From positions 124,001 to 188,000 of the forward strand of contig NZ_JAFCLU010000010.1 in the NCBI RefSeq assembly GCF_018130385.1: a stretch of 64,000 nt of DNA. Reading direction: 5' to 3'. Below are positions 51,788 through 60,495 of the stretch, piece after piece. Positions within the stretch are counted from its first letter, which is position 1, and every line of letters begins with the position of its first letter. The notes beneath the pieces were generated by a model. That model was given only the letters and a program-made list of their open reading frames with translations. It was not told where the DNA came from and did no database searches. The position numbers were made by a program, and so were the translations under genes. The stretch is from Bradyrhizobium sp. AUGA SZCCT0283 (GTDB lineage Bacteria > Pseudomonadota > Alphaproteobacteria > Rhizobiales > Xanthobacteraceae).

Positions 51788-51808
51788 AAGTCGTGAGGTC
51801 ACCGTGAG
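51788..51808 (+). promoter_or_regulatory. Direct-repeat element at the YcaO gene start
   Basis: AAGTCGTGA-N6-CGTGAG contains two CGTGAG copies exactly 11 bp apart. A second element with the same layout lies at 57564-57584. SARP-family activators bind direct repeats with 11-bp period, and a SARP-type gene lies in this locus. However, this copy overlaps the GTG start and ribosome site, so it may be partly coincidental. Confidence 0.4.
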
Positions 51809-53165
51809 CGGTACCGAAAATTCGATGCAGGAATTGTTTGCTCGCGCGGCATCGTTGCTTATTGGCAACGAAGTGAACGCCGCCGGCGATCACGATGCCC
51901 GACTTGTCTTGCAGGCGCTGGAATATGCCTCGGAATCCGGCAACCGGATTGATCCGCAGACCGCGAATCGCGCCCATCTGCTCATCGCTGCTTCCCGATT
52001 TGCGCGGGTGTTCGAACTGGCCTCACCCGATGCGCCCGGCCTGTTCAGCTTTGGCGCGCAATTCGATCCAGCGCTTGCCGATCCCTTGCATGACGGAAGC
52101 CCGATGGTCGGCGTTTCCGGCGTCGGTCTGACGTTGCGGGATGCATTTCAGGGCTGCATCGGCGAGGGAATCGAGTACCTCTCTCAATTGCAGACCGGGA
52201 GCGACGTGTTGCTCAAACCCGGCGTCGACGACTGGGCCGGAAAACTCGGTCCGAAGGCGCTGGAGCTGGTCGCTGCCGTCTCGGAACGCCGATTGCAACC
52301 AGAGCGAGCGCTTTCCTGGTGTCGTACAACGAGGCTGACTGACGGCGGCGAAGTGTGGCTTCCGGCCGACATCTGCCTGCGGCGTCCGCCGGCGCAGCGC
52401 GACTTCGCGCCGCCATTCCCCTTGAGCATCGGATCGGCCGCCGGTCCATCACGGGATGCCGCGGCACTGCACGGCCTGCTGGAATTGATCGAGCGCGATG
52501 CGGCCAGCCTGTGGTGGCGGGGCGGTCAGCTGGCCCGATCGATTCCGCCGCAGCATGAAGCCGGCATCGTGGCGGAAGGTTTGTTGCGGCAGCTTCGGCA
52601 TGGCGCATCGGTGCAGCGCCGGACATGGCTGCTCGATATCACGACGGATATCGGCCTGCCCTGCGTCGCGGCCGTCTCTTGCCGGGCGGACGGTTCCGGT
52701 TTTGCCTTCGGCCTCGCCGCGCGGCCGGCGCTCGAGGCCGCGGTCCGCTCGGCTACGCTCGAAATGTGTCAGCTCGAACTGGCCGACGCCGTCGTCGCAA
52801 CCAAACGCAGCGAGCGCGGCGATGACGCGCTCAACGCCCAGGATCGCATCCACCTGCAGCGCGCAGCGATCAATGCCGATCAGTGCAGACTGCTGCAGCC
52901 GGTCGCGGAGTACGCGGCCCATTCGCCACTTCACGCAACTGAAGCGAGCGTCATATTTGGATTGATCGTGCAGCGTTTGGAGAAACGGGGAATCGAGACA
53001 TTTTGCCTTGATCTCACGCGCCAGCGCTTTGCCGTTCCGGTGGTCCGCGTGATTGCCCCGGGCCTGCAAGTCGAGCCATCCGAAATCATCACGGCCAGGC
53101 TGCAGGATGCGATTGCGCGAACCGGAGGCGGCGCAACCTATACCGCAGGTGTCTCTTTGATATAG
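51804..53165 (+). CDS. YcaO-like protein (ATP-dependent peptide backbone-modifying enzyme)
   Basis: The 453-residue protein has YcaO family features: GVSGVGLTLRDAFQGCIGEGIEY (about residues 103-125, positions of the ATP-binding GxG and Glu residues), HGLLELIERDAASLWWRGG (about 223-241) and the region AARPALEAAVRSATLEM (about 305-321). TOMM-type YcaO enzymes convert Cys, Ser or Thr into azolines. No fused or separate E1-like/RRE partner gene is evident beside it, and the C-terminus lacks the usual PxPxP. GAGG precedes the GTG at 51804. It is followed after 37 bases by a SARP-type regulator, and the candidate precursor and a peroxidase face it. Confidence 0.85.
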   Translation: MSGTENSMQELFARAASLLIGNEVNAAGDHDARLVLQALEYASESGNRIDPQTANRAHLLIAASRFARVFELASPDAPGLFSFGAQFDPALADPLHDGSPMVGVSGVGLTLRDAFQGCIGEGIEYLSQLQTGSDVLLKPGVDDWAGKLGPKALELVAAVSERRLQPERALSWCRTTRLTDGGEVWLPADICLRRPPAQRDFAPPFPLSIGSAAGPSRDAAALHGLLELIERDAASLWWRGGQLARSIPPQHEAGIVAEGLLRQLRHGASVQRRTWLLDITTDIGLPCVAAVSCRADGSGFAFGLAARPALEAAVRSATLEMCQLELADAVVATKRSERGDDALNAQDRIHLQRAAINADQCRLLQPVAEYAAHSPLHATEASVIFGLIVQRLEKRGIETFCLDLTRQRFAVPVVRVIAPGLQVEPSEIITARLQDAIARTGGGATYTAGVSLI

Positions 53166-53202
53166 ACTGCCGAAATTATCCAACCGGTTCCGGAAACCCT
53201 GC

Positions 53203-55314
53203 ATGCCGTCCAGCGCCAATGCCATGACAGCAGACAAGGCCACGGCGGCGCCCGAAAGCGCTCCGCGTCTATCGGTTTCGCTGGTCGGACGGCTCGGCGT
53301 GCGGTTCAACGGCCGGGCGATCGAATTGCGAACCCGCAAGGCCGGGGCGGTCCTTAGTTACCTTGCGCTGTTGGAGGCGAAGCAGGAGAGCCGCGAGCGG
53401 CTGGTTGGCCTGCTTTGGAGTCGTTCGGACGAGGAAAAGGCACGTGCCTCGCTGCGCCAGGTCGTTCGCGAACTGCGGTCGATGCTCGAGGAGGCCGGAT
53501 ATGACGGCTTCGTCGCGGAGCGGCTGATGATCGGCATCGACGTCGCGCGAATCGAAGTTGACATCGAAAGCGTGATCCAGCTCGCCGAAAGCGGACGCAT
53601 TCACCCGCTGCTGCTCGATACTCCACAGCTCGACGGACGGCTGCTCGAAGGAATGGACGATCTCGACCCGTCGTTCCGGGTCTGGGTGCTGGCCAAGCGG
53701 CAGACCATCCATGAACGGCTGATGCGAAATCTCGACGAAGGTCTGACCTCCGCAAGCGTCCCCGCCGACGCCAAAAAGAGGATCGCGGCCGCGATCGTCA
53801 ATCTCGATCCGACCCATGAATATGCCTGCCGCTATCTGATGCGGGCGCATGCGGAAGAGGGCGATGTCGCCGGTGCGCTGCGCATTTACAAGGCGCTGTG
53901 GGATCTCCTGGACCGCGATTACGCGATGGAGCCGTCGTCGGCCACGGAAGAGCTCGTCGCGAACATCAAGCTCGGCATTCTCGAGGGCACGCCGGCCGAT
54001 CGGGCCGCCTCGGCAGCGAACGACGAATTCGCCGTCAGGATGATCAGGGGGACCGCGCTCGAGCCGGTGGCCCCGATGTCGCGATCGGTCGTTGCCTCTG
54101 CCAGGACGCGCCTGGTGCTGCGGCCCTTTGCGATGCATGGCGTCGACGAGGATCACAGCCATCTGGTGCAGGGGTTCTCCCAACATCTCGCCGCCTGTCT
54201 CGTCCGCTTTCGTGAATGGAGCGTGGTCGATCGTCCTCCCGCGGCCGTTGTGCTTCCGGCTTCGGGCACGGCGCCGCAATACTGCATCGAAACCACCGCC
54301 TACCAGGCGGGCGCCGAAATCAACATCGTGATGGTGCTGCGGGATGACACCACCGGGATTTACGTCTGGAGCGAAAGCTTCCGGCTCGGCCTCGGCAACT
54401 GGTTCGAGACGCAGCAGCGCATCATCCGCCGGATCGCGACCTCGCTCAACGTTCAATTGTCGACCGAACGGCTGATGCGGCTGGCGGGCGAGCCTGACGT
54501 GTCGCTCGATCTGCACGACCGCTGGCTGCGCGGCCAGAATCTTATGTCGAAATTCGATCCGGAAAGCTGGCGGCGGGCGGTCGCCATCTTCCGAGATGCG
54601 ATTCGCGACAATCCGGGTTACTCGCCCTGCTACAGCAGCCTCGTGCAGATGAACAACATCGAGCATCTGGTGCATCCCGGGATCTTTCGCGAGTTCGACA
54701 AGGCCAAGGCGACCCTTGAACTGGCGAAGACTGCCGTTCAACTGGACCCGGTCGATTCCAGGGCGCATCTGTGCTGCGGCTGGTCTTATGTGATGGCGCT
54801 CCGCGAGGCGGAAGCAGCGCCGCACATGGAACTGGCATGTGAGCTCAACGACAATGACCCATGGACGCTGCTGTCCAGTGCTCACTACTCGGCGATCTGC
54901 GGATCGATCGAGGATGCCCGCGTTCGCGCCGAGCGGTCGCTCGCGCTCTCACCTGCGCCATCCTATCTCGAATGGGCGTATCACGGCACTGTGCGGTTCT
55001 TTTGCGGAGACTATGAAGGCACCATCGAGGCGTGCGATCGCGCGCAGGGCATCAACAAAGTCCTCCCGGCGTGGCGTGCGGCTGCGCTGTTCCAACTCGG
55101 GGAACGCGTGCAGGCGCAGCAGGAAATCCAACGCTTTGTGAACGGTCTGCGTTCATTCTGGGTCGGATCGTCCACGCCGACGGACGAGGCGGCGGCGCGC
55201 TGGGTCATGCAAGCGCATCCAATCAGCGTGAAGGAGCGCTGGGAAGCCCTGCGCCAAAGTTTGCGTGGCGGAGGGCTTCCAGTCGATGGCATCACTCACC
55301 TAACGCGCAGCTAG
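53203..55314 (+). CDS. SARP/BTAD-type transcriptional regulator with TolB-like and TPR region
   Basis: The 703-residue protein begins with a winged-helix OmpR-like DNA-binding domain (LSVSLVGRLGVRFNGRAIEL, residues about 23-42, then LVGLLWSRSDEEKARASLRQVVRELR shown in part). A bacterial transcriptional activation domain extends to about residue 265 (LMRAHAEEGDVAGALRIYKAL). Then comes a TolB/adenylate-cyclase-accessory-like region (RLVLRPFAMHGVDEDHSHLVQG, split here) and helical TPR repeats to the C-terminus. Such regulators often control natural-product genes. It follows the YcaO gene by 37 bases, so local regulation is likely. It converges with the small candidate-precursor gene with only 4 bases between stops. 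Confidence 0.85.
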   Translation: MPSSANAMTADKATAAPESAPRLSVSLVGRLGVRFNGRAIELRTRKAGAVLSYLALLEAKQESRERLVGLLWSRSDEEKARASLRQVVRELRSMLEEAGYDGFVAERLMIGIDVARIEVDIESVIQLAESGRIHPLLLDTPQLDGRLLEGMDDLDPSFRVWVLAKRQTIHERLMRNLDEGLTSASVPADAKKRIAAAIVNLDPTHEYACRYLMRAHAEEGDVAGALRIYKALWDLLDRDYAMEPSSATEELVANIKLGILEGTPADRAASAANDEFAVRMIRGTALEPVAPMSRSVVASARTRLVLRPFAMHGVDEDHSHLVQGFSQHLAACLVRFREWSVVDRPPAAVVLPASGTAPQYCIETTAYQAGAEINIVMVLRDDTTGIYVWSESFRLGLGNWFETQQRIIRRIATSLNVQLSTERLMRLAGEPDVSLDLHDRWLRGQNLMSKFDPESWRRAVAIFRDAIRDNPGYSPCYSSLVQMNNIEHLVHPGIFREFDKAKATLELAKTAVQLDPVDSRAHLCCGWSYVMALREAEAAPHMELACELNDNDPWTLLSSAHYSAICGSIEDARVRAERSLALSPAPSYLEWAYHGTVRFFCGDYEGTIEACDRAQGINKVLPAWRAAALFQLGERVQAQQEIQRFVNGLRSFWVGSSTPTDEAAARWVMQAHPISVKERWEALRQSLRGGGLPVDGITHLTRS

Positions 55315-55318
55315 ATCA

Positions 55319-55729
55319 TCAGGCACAGTAGCTGATGGTGTAGTCGCCGACACGTTCGGCATGCACGCGGAACTTGTCGGCCTCCGGAATTACCGGATCC
55401 AGGCCGTTGAATAGGCGCTTGTAGAACGGCGGAAGCGGATAGGTCGCGCCCGGCTTTTTGAGGTTTTCCTCCGAATCCGCGATCATCACGGCGGGCGGCA
55501 GGCGCACCACGATCGTGTCCATCTCCTGTTCGATGAACTTCACCTTCTTGAAGCGTTCAGGCACCGTCATGAACACCTGGGCCTTGGCAAGCTGCTCCTT
55601 GAATTCGTCGACGGTGGTCGGGATCGGGTATTCGTTGTCGTCGTCGAGATAGTTCTTGCCGGTGGACCAGGTCTTCACCAGATTGCCCCAGCGCTCATGG
55701 TTGGTCACTTGCATTCTTTCGATGGCCAT
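55319..55729 (-). CDS. Candidate RiPP precursor with NHLP-leader-like segment
   Basis: The 136-residue protein starts MAIERMQVTNHERWGNLVKT. Residues 56-80 (VPERFKKVKFIEQEMDTIVV then RLPPA) resemble the end of nitrile-hydratase-like leader peptides, which read roughly IPEGVEVKVVEDTPDTxxLVLPP. The remaining 50 residues end in GDYTISYCA, with Thr, Ser and Cys in the last six residues, the kinds of side chain a YcaO enzyme heterocyclises. The gene lies downstream of the peroxidase gene in the same direction and faces the YcaO-SARP pair. GGAGAG precedes the ATG. It could instead be a small accessory or structural protein; the NHLP similarity is read by eye only. Confidence 0.65.
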   Translation of the reverse strand: MAIERMQVTNHERWGNLVKTWSTGKNYLDDDNEYPIPTTVDEFKEQLAKAQVFMTVPERFKKVKFIEQEMDTIVVRLPPAVMIADSEENLKKPGATYPLPPFYKRLFNGLDPVIPEADKFRVHAERVGDYTISYCA

Positions 55730-55749
55730 AGCTTCACTCTCCGGGTTGC

Positions 55750-55773
55750 GTGAAGCGGAGGATTCCGCTTCAC
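55750..55773 (-). other. Intercistronic hairpin between peroxidase and small-protein genes
   Basis: GTGAAGCGGA and TCCGCTTCAC pair as a perfect 10-bp stem with a 4-base loop, overlapping the peroxidase stop codon and ending 21 bases before the small gene's ATG. There is no T-run after it in the direction of transcription. It could be an attenuator or an RNA-processing/stability site that sets different levels of the two proteins. Confidence 0.55.
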
Positions 55774-57518
55774 AAAAATGCAGGCACGGCTTGCCGCAGC
55801 TCGGCAATTTCGGTGGTGAATTCCACTAGCTGCGCCATGCTTGAGATATCGGGAATGTCCTGAAGTACGTTCGCCGGATAATATTCGCATGAAATTGCCG
55901 CCAGTTGCCCGGCAAGCGAGCTGCCGTCCGTGCAACGCGGGTCGCCGGCGAGCGCACCAAAAATGACTTCCGACACGATGATTGATCCGAGCGGGCCGAG
56001 GTGCAGGCCCTCAGCCTGCGGTTGCCGCATCGCTTCGAACAGGATGAAGAAGGGCAGCGGTGGGTCGTTCGAAAGGGTTTCGATGTCCTCGGTCGTCAAC
56101 GCGCCATACGCAGGCGCGGCTGCCAGCCATTCGCGAAGCTGATCGGTACGATAGGCGCGGTCGGCAAGCAGGCGCGACATGGCGATGAACTGCGGTCTGC
56201 GATTGCCGATCTCCGCGATCAGCGCATCAACCGACCACATGCCGGCCAGTCCGGCGCCGAGCAGGTCGCGATAGAGCAGGCCGACCCGTTCCGTTTCGTC
56301 GAACGCCGGAAAGATCTGATCATTGCCCAGCCCATCGCTGAGATGTGGTCCGATGCGGCGGCTGAAATTCGGCATCGACCCGTTGATCTCGTAAAAACGC
56401 GACCATTGCACCATCCACGTCTCATCGAGCGGCATATTTGCGGGGTCGTTTACCGAGCTCTTTTCGAGCGTGTTGTTGAGGTCGTGGAGGGACAGGTCAT
56501 TGATCTGGTATTCGGGTCGCACCATGGCGTGACCGAAGCGGAATGCGCCGTGCGAGAACTCAAGCGGAATTTCCCAGTCGCCAGTCGCAAAGCCTTCGGA
56601 GGAATGGGGGCGATCGATGAAGTCGGGGTTCGGTCCGTGATAGTTCGTGTAGATCGCCGGATGGACCACCCGCCGCATCAGGTCGTTGCGGATGATGTTG
56701 TGATAGATGGCCGTCAGTGCGCCGCGGGCGCACAAAAAGCGCTTGTAGGCGGCACCGAACTGACCGTTCGGCCCCGCGTTGCCTTCATGGCGGCGAATGA
56801 TATCGATGAGCCCGTTGTGCAGCAGCGCGAACAGCGCGGTGAGCTGCGACATGACGGCGTGATCGTCATTGCGCGGATCGGCGACCAGCGCCTCGGTGAG
56901 GGCAACGCGGACACCTGCAATGCTGCGGTCGATTCCGGTCACGTTCTCGGCCGGGGTCCGCGCGATATCGCGGAACGGGCACCCGGTCGCCGGCTCGTTC
57001 TCCTTCCAGCGCATTCGCCCGAGCCGCAGCTTGGTGCGGCGGTCGTCATTCGGCGCATCGAGCGCGTAGATGTGCGGCGATCCGACAGGACCGCTGCCGT
57101 ACAGCGTCTCCAGCCGAAGCGGCGTGCGGCGCGCGTTCGTGGTCCCTCCGCCGAGACCGCCCGCGACCGAAAGCGGAATCGCCGAATGCACAAGGTCGTG
57201 CGCAACGAACTGCAGCAGATAGGTATAGCCCGAGGGGATGAACGGATTTTCCCAGTATTCCGCCGATCGAACCTGGTGTGGCGGCCATTTGATTGCAGCA
57301 TCCATTCGCCGCGACAGGCGATGCATCAGTCTGCGGAGCTCTGCATGGTGTGACGGCGAACCGAGCGGATCGACACCGAAGGCACGGAAGCGTTGCGAAG
57401 GAGCCGGCGTGCCGAGGAAGTGACGAAAGCCGGGCGTTGCCGCCGCCTGAGCAGAGCCGCGCGTATCGAACTCGGAAGTTCGGAAAGAGGATGCGTCAGC
57501 GACGTTCTGCAGAGCCAT
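55770..57518 (-). CDS. Animal-type heme peroxidase family protein
   Basis: The 582-residue protein belongs to the animal heme peroxidase superfamily by these signs: distal region YLLQFVAHDLVHS with His (about residues 106-118), RDIARTPAENVTGIDRS, TEALVADPRNDDH, and a proximal-His region LEFSHGAFRFGHAMVRPEYQ (about 326-345). No signal peptide is visible. It may oxidise tyrosines, halides or other substrates. Its place upstream of a candidate peptide precursor, in the same direction, raises oxidative tailoring as a possibility. The ATG at 57518 is chosen with GAGAG upstream; a GTG three codons earlier is an alternative. The AAGTCGTGA-N6-CGTGAG element lies about 50 bases upstream. Confidence 0.82.
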   Translation of the reverse strand: MALQNVADASSFRTSEFDTRGSAQAAATPGFRHFLGTPAPSQRFRAFGVDPLGSPSHHAELRRLMHRLSRRMDAAIKWPPHQVRSAEYWENPFIPSGYTYLLQFVAHDLVHSAIPLSVAGGLGGGTTNARRTPLRLETLYGSGPVGSPHIYALDAPNDDRRTKLRLGRMRWKENEPATGCPFRDIARTPAENVTGIDRSIAGVRVALTEALVADPRNDDHAVMSQLTALFALLHNGLIDIIRRHEGNAGPNGQFGAAYKRFLCARGALTAIYHNIIRNDLMRRVVHPAIYTNYHGPNPDFIDRPHSSEGFATGDWEIPLEFSHGAFRFGHAMVRPEYQINDLSLHDLNNTLEKSSVNDPANMPLDETWMVQWSRFYEINGSMPNFSRRIGPHLSDGLGNDQIFPAFDETERVGLLYRDLLGAGLAGMWSVDALIAEIGNRRPQFIAMSRLLADRAYRTDQLREWLAAAPAYGALTTEDIETLSNDPPLPFFILFEAMRQPQAEGLHLGPLGSIIVSEVIFGALAGDPRCTDGSSLAGQLAAISCEYYPANVLQDIPDISSMAQLVEFTTEIAELRQAVPAFL

Positions 57519-57563
57519 AAAAATCACTCTCGCGCTTGGTCGGGGGCAGCGAGACTGCGAAGA

Positions 57564-57584
57564 AAGTCGTGAAATTATCGTGAG
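57564..57584 (+). promoter_or_regulatory. Direct-repeat element between peroxidase and pepN
   Basis: AAGTCGTGA-N6-CGTGAG matches the element at 51788-51808 at 17 of 21 positions. The CGTGA copies are 11 bp apart. It lies 46 bases upstream of the leftward peroxidase start and about 160 bases upstream of rightward pepN. The repeat polarity points toward pepN, which complicates the assignment to the peroxidase promoter. Confidence 0.42.
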
Positions 57585-57740
57585 TTAAATTGTTAGAACC
57601 TGTGAACATCTGTGGACATCTTTTGGCCATTGTGCGGCAACTGCATGTTGCGAAACGCTGCGTCTTCCGGCTGTTTCCCGGCAAGCGATGCAGCTCTATG
57701 GTCCGGCATCTCGTTGTGCCGATTGACATAGGAGCTTGGC

Positions 57741-60398
57741 GTGAAGCTTACGGAGACGGCACTCTTGGCGGGATATGTCAGTGCAATGCTCGTACTGATG
57801 TTTGTTGTTTCAGGCGCGGTGCGCGCCGAGCCGGCTTTCTCCTTCGACGCCACGCCGGGCAAGCTGCCGAAGACGGTCGTTCCGATCAACTATTCAATCG
57901 AGCTGAGACCCGACGCCGAGAGCCTTGCGCTTCCCGGCGTCGAAGTGATCGACATCGAGGTACGCGAACCGACAGCAGGGCTGACCCTCAACGCCGTCAA
58001 CACCACGTTTGCTTCCGTCACCGTGGATGATGGGACGGAGCGCGCCGACGTCGCGCTGGATGCCGCGGCCGAGACAGCGACCTTCACTTTTGCGCAGCCG
58101 CTCGCGGCGGGCGCGCATCGGCTACGGATCGAGTTCACGGCGCGGATCAACAAGTTCGATCGCGGCTTCTTCTTCGTCGATTATCCGACCGACAGCGGCG
58201 TGAAGCGGCTATTGACGAGCAAGCTCGAGCCGGCGGACGCGCGGCGGATATTTCCGTGCTGGGACGAGCCCGCATTCAAGGCGAGTTTCGTCCTGGCCGT
58301 GAGGGTGCCGCGCCATTTCCTAGCGGTCAGCAACATGCCGGTAGTGCGCGAAGAGCCGCTCGAGCCGAACCTGAAGAACGTTACCTTCGCGCCGACGCCG
58401 AAGATGTCGACCTACCTGTTCGTGCTGACGGTGGGCGAACTGGAGCGCATCACGGCGGAGGCGGAAGGCGTGACGATCGGTGTCGTCGCCACCACCGGCA
58501 AGGCTGCGAAAGGGCAATTCGCGCTCGATAGCGCGGCAAGACTGCTCGCCTGGTTCAACGACTATTTCGGCGTCAAATATCCACTGCCCAAGCTCGATCT
58601 GATCGCGGTCCCTGGCGGCTTCGGCGGCGCGATGGAGAACTGGGGCGGCATCACCTTCTTCGAGAGCCGGCTGCTGTTCGATCCCCAGACAAATCCGGAC
58701 AGCGCGCGGCGCGGCATCTTTTCCATCATCGCGCATGAGATGGCGCATCAATGGTTCGGCGATCTCGTCACCATGGCCTGGTGGGACAATCTCTGGCTCA
58801 ACGAGGGTTTTGCGACCTGGATGGCGACGAAGGCTGCGGAGCAATTTTATCCGCAATGGCAAAGCTGGCTGAACGGTTACGGCCAGAAGCAGTTCGCCAT
58901 GGCGCTCGACGCCCGGCGCACCTCGCACCCGGTCCAGCAGCCGATCGTCAACGAGAGCGAGGCCATGGTCGCGTTCGACGCCATTACCTACAACAAGGGG
59001 CAGGCGCTGATTCGCATGCTGGAAAATTACCTCGGCGAGGCGGCGTTCCGCGACGGCATCCGCGCCTACATGGCCGCGCATGCCTATGGCAACACCACCA
59101 CGGCCGATCTCTGGCGGGCGCTGGAGCGCGCGGGCCACAAGCCGGTGACCGATATCGCTGCGTCCTTTACCGAGCAGGACGGTGTGCCGCTGATATCAGC
59201 CGAAACCGCCTGCAACGGCGACACGCAGCGGCTGACGCTGCGGCAGGGCCGTTTCGTGGTCGCGCCGGCGCAGACGGCTGCCTTGCCGCCGCGCCACTGG
59301 CAAATACCGGTTGCGGTCGGGAACGTAGGCATGGCGCAATCGGCCGATGTCGTACTGCTGCAGGGCTCGACCGAAATCCCGGCCGGATCCTGCGGCGAGG
59401 CGATCAAGGTCAATCTCGGCGACATCGGTTACTACCGGGTCGAGTACGGGCCGGCGAGTACGGCCGCGCTGGCGAAGGCGCTGCCGCAGATGTCGCCGGC
59501 AGACCGCGTCAATTTCCTCGCCGACGGCTGGGCGATGGTGCAGGCCGGCCGCGCCGGGCCTTCCTCCTATCTCGCCCTGGTCGAGAATGTCGCCTTCGAT
59601 GACTGCCGTCCGGTATGGGATCAGATCATCACGGTATTCTCCGCGCTCAACCGTCTGTCGCGCGATCGGCCGGAACGCCCGGCGCTGCAGCGCTACATCA
59701 GCGCCAAATTGCGCACCGTTTTCGACCGGCTCGGCTGGGATGGCAGCGGCTCGGGTGACGACGACAACACCTTGCTGCGCGGCAGCCTGATCTGGACACT
59801 CGGCGAACTCGGCGACGAAGAGATCATTGCGGAGGCGAAGCGGCGGTTCGCCGGATTCCTCAGCGATCCGCAATCGCTGCCGGGGGCCTTGCGCGATTCC
59901 GTCACCCATGTCGTCGGCGTCGCGGCGGATCGCACGATGTACGACACGCTGCTGACGCTGGCGCGCAAGAGCACCGTCACCAATGAGCGATTGCGCTATT
60001 ATTATGCGGCGGCCAGCGCGCGCGATCCGGCGCTGGCGGATGCCACGCTGGCGCTGACACTGACCGATGAAGTGCCGGGCACGATCGTCACCGGCCTGAT
60101 CGGTTCGGTCGCTTCCTCGGGGGAGCAGCCTGATCTGGCCTGGGACTTCCTGCGGAAGAACTACGATGCGTTGTTCACAAAGCAGGGGCCGCAATTCCGC
60201 GACCTGTTTATCGCCAACTTCATGACCAATTTCAGTGACGACGGCCGCGCTGCCGAACTTGCAGCTTTCGCGCCGGCTCAGGCGACCTCAGGCGGCCGCG
60301 TGATGGCGGGCCGGGCACAGGAGGTGATTGCGATCTCCGCCGACCTCAAGGCCCGCGCGCTGCCGGCGATCGAGGCCTGGATCAGGGAGCGCAAATGA
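57741..60398 (+). CDS. Secreted M1-family aminopeptidase
   Basis: The 885-residue protein begins at a GTG with AGGAG upstream and has an N-terminal hydrophobic signal ([20 protein letters not shown]). The catalytic domain shows the exopeptidase motif GAMENWG near residue 297, HEMAHQW with zinc ligands His332 and His336 and base Glu333, and a downstream NEGFATW Glu ligand. An ERAP1-like helical C-terminal domain follows. It trims N-terminal residues from peptides in the periplasm. It may be a general peptidase; its place beside the candidate RiPP locus makes leader or peptide trimming imaginable but unsupported. Confidence 0.92.
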   Translation: MKLTETALLAGYVSAMLVLMFVVSGAVRAEPAFSFDATPGKLPKTVVPINYSIELRPDAESLALPGVEVIDIEVREPTAGLTLNAVNTTFASVTVDDGTERADVALDAAAETATFTFAQPLAAGAHRLRIEFTARINKFDRGFFFVDYPTDSGVKRLLTSKLEPADARRIFPCWDEPAFKASFVLAVRVPRHFLAVSNMPVVREEPLEPNLKNVTFAPTPKMSTYLFVLTVGELERITAEAEGVTIGVVATTGKAAKGQFALDSAARLLAWFNDYFGVKYPLPKLDLIAVPGGFGGAMENWGGITFFESRLLFDPQTNPDSARRGIFSIIAHEMAHQWFGDLVTMAWWDNLWLNEGFATWMATKAAEQFYPQWQSWLNGYGQKQFAMALDARRTSHPVQQPIVNESEAMVAFDAITYNKGQALIRMLENYLGEAAFRDGIRAYMAAHAYGNTTTADLWRALERAGHKPVTDIAASFTEQDGVPLISAETACNGDTQRLTLRQGRFVVAPAQTAALPPRHWQIPVAVGNVGMAQSADVVLLQGSTEIPAGSCGEAIKVNLGDIGYYRVEYGPASTAALAKALPQMSPADRVNFLADGWAMVQAGRAGPSSYLALVENVAFDDCRPVWDQIITVFSALNRLSRDRPERPALQRYISAKLRTVFDRLGWDGSGSGDDDNTLLRGSLIWTLGELGDEEIIAEAKRRFAGFLSDPQSLPGALRDSVTHVVGVAADRTMYDTLLTLARKSTVTNERLRYYYAAASARDPALADATLALTLTDEVPGTIVTGLIGSVASSGEQPDLAWDFLRKNYDALFTKQGPQFRDLFIANFMTNFSDDGRAAELAAFAPAQATSGGRVMAGRAQEVIAISADLKARALPAIEAWIRERK

Positions 60399-60495
60399 TG
60401 GCGCCCTTCGCACCATTCCTGCGAAGCGTTGCCTTGCACCGGCATTCCCGATAGCCATAGCAGTCTGGACTTTCCTGGTTGAGGCATTTCCTTCC

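Noticed and set aside
57496..57729. 77-codon minus-strand frame between peroxidase and pepN, considered as a second peptide precursor
   Set aside because: It overlaps the peroxidase start, has no ribosome site, and its sequence shows no leader-like features.
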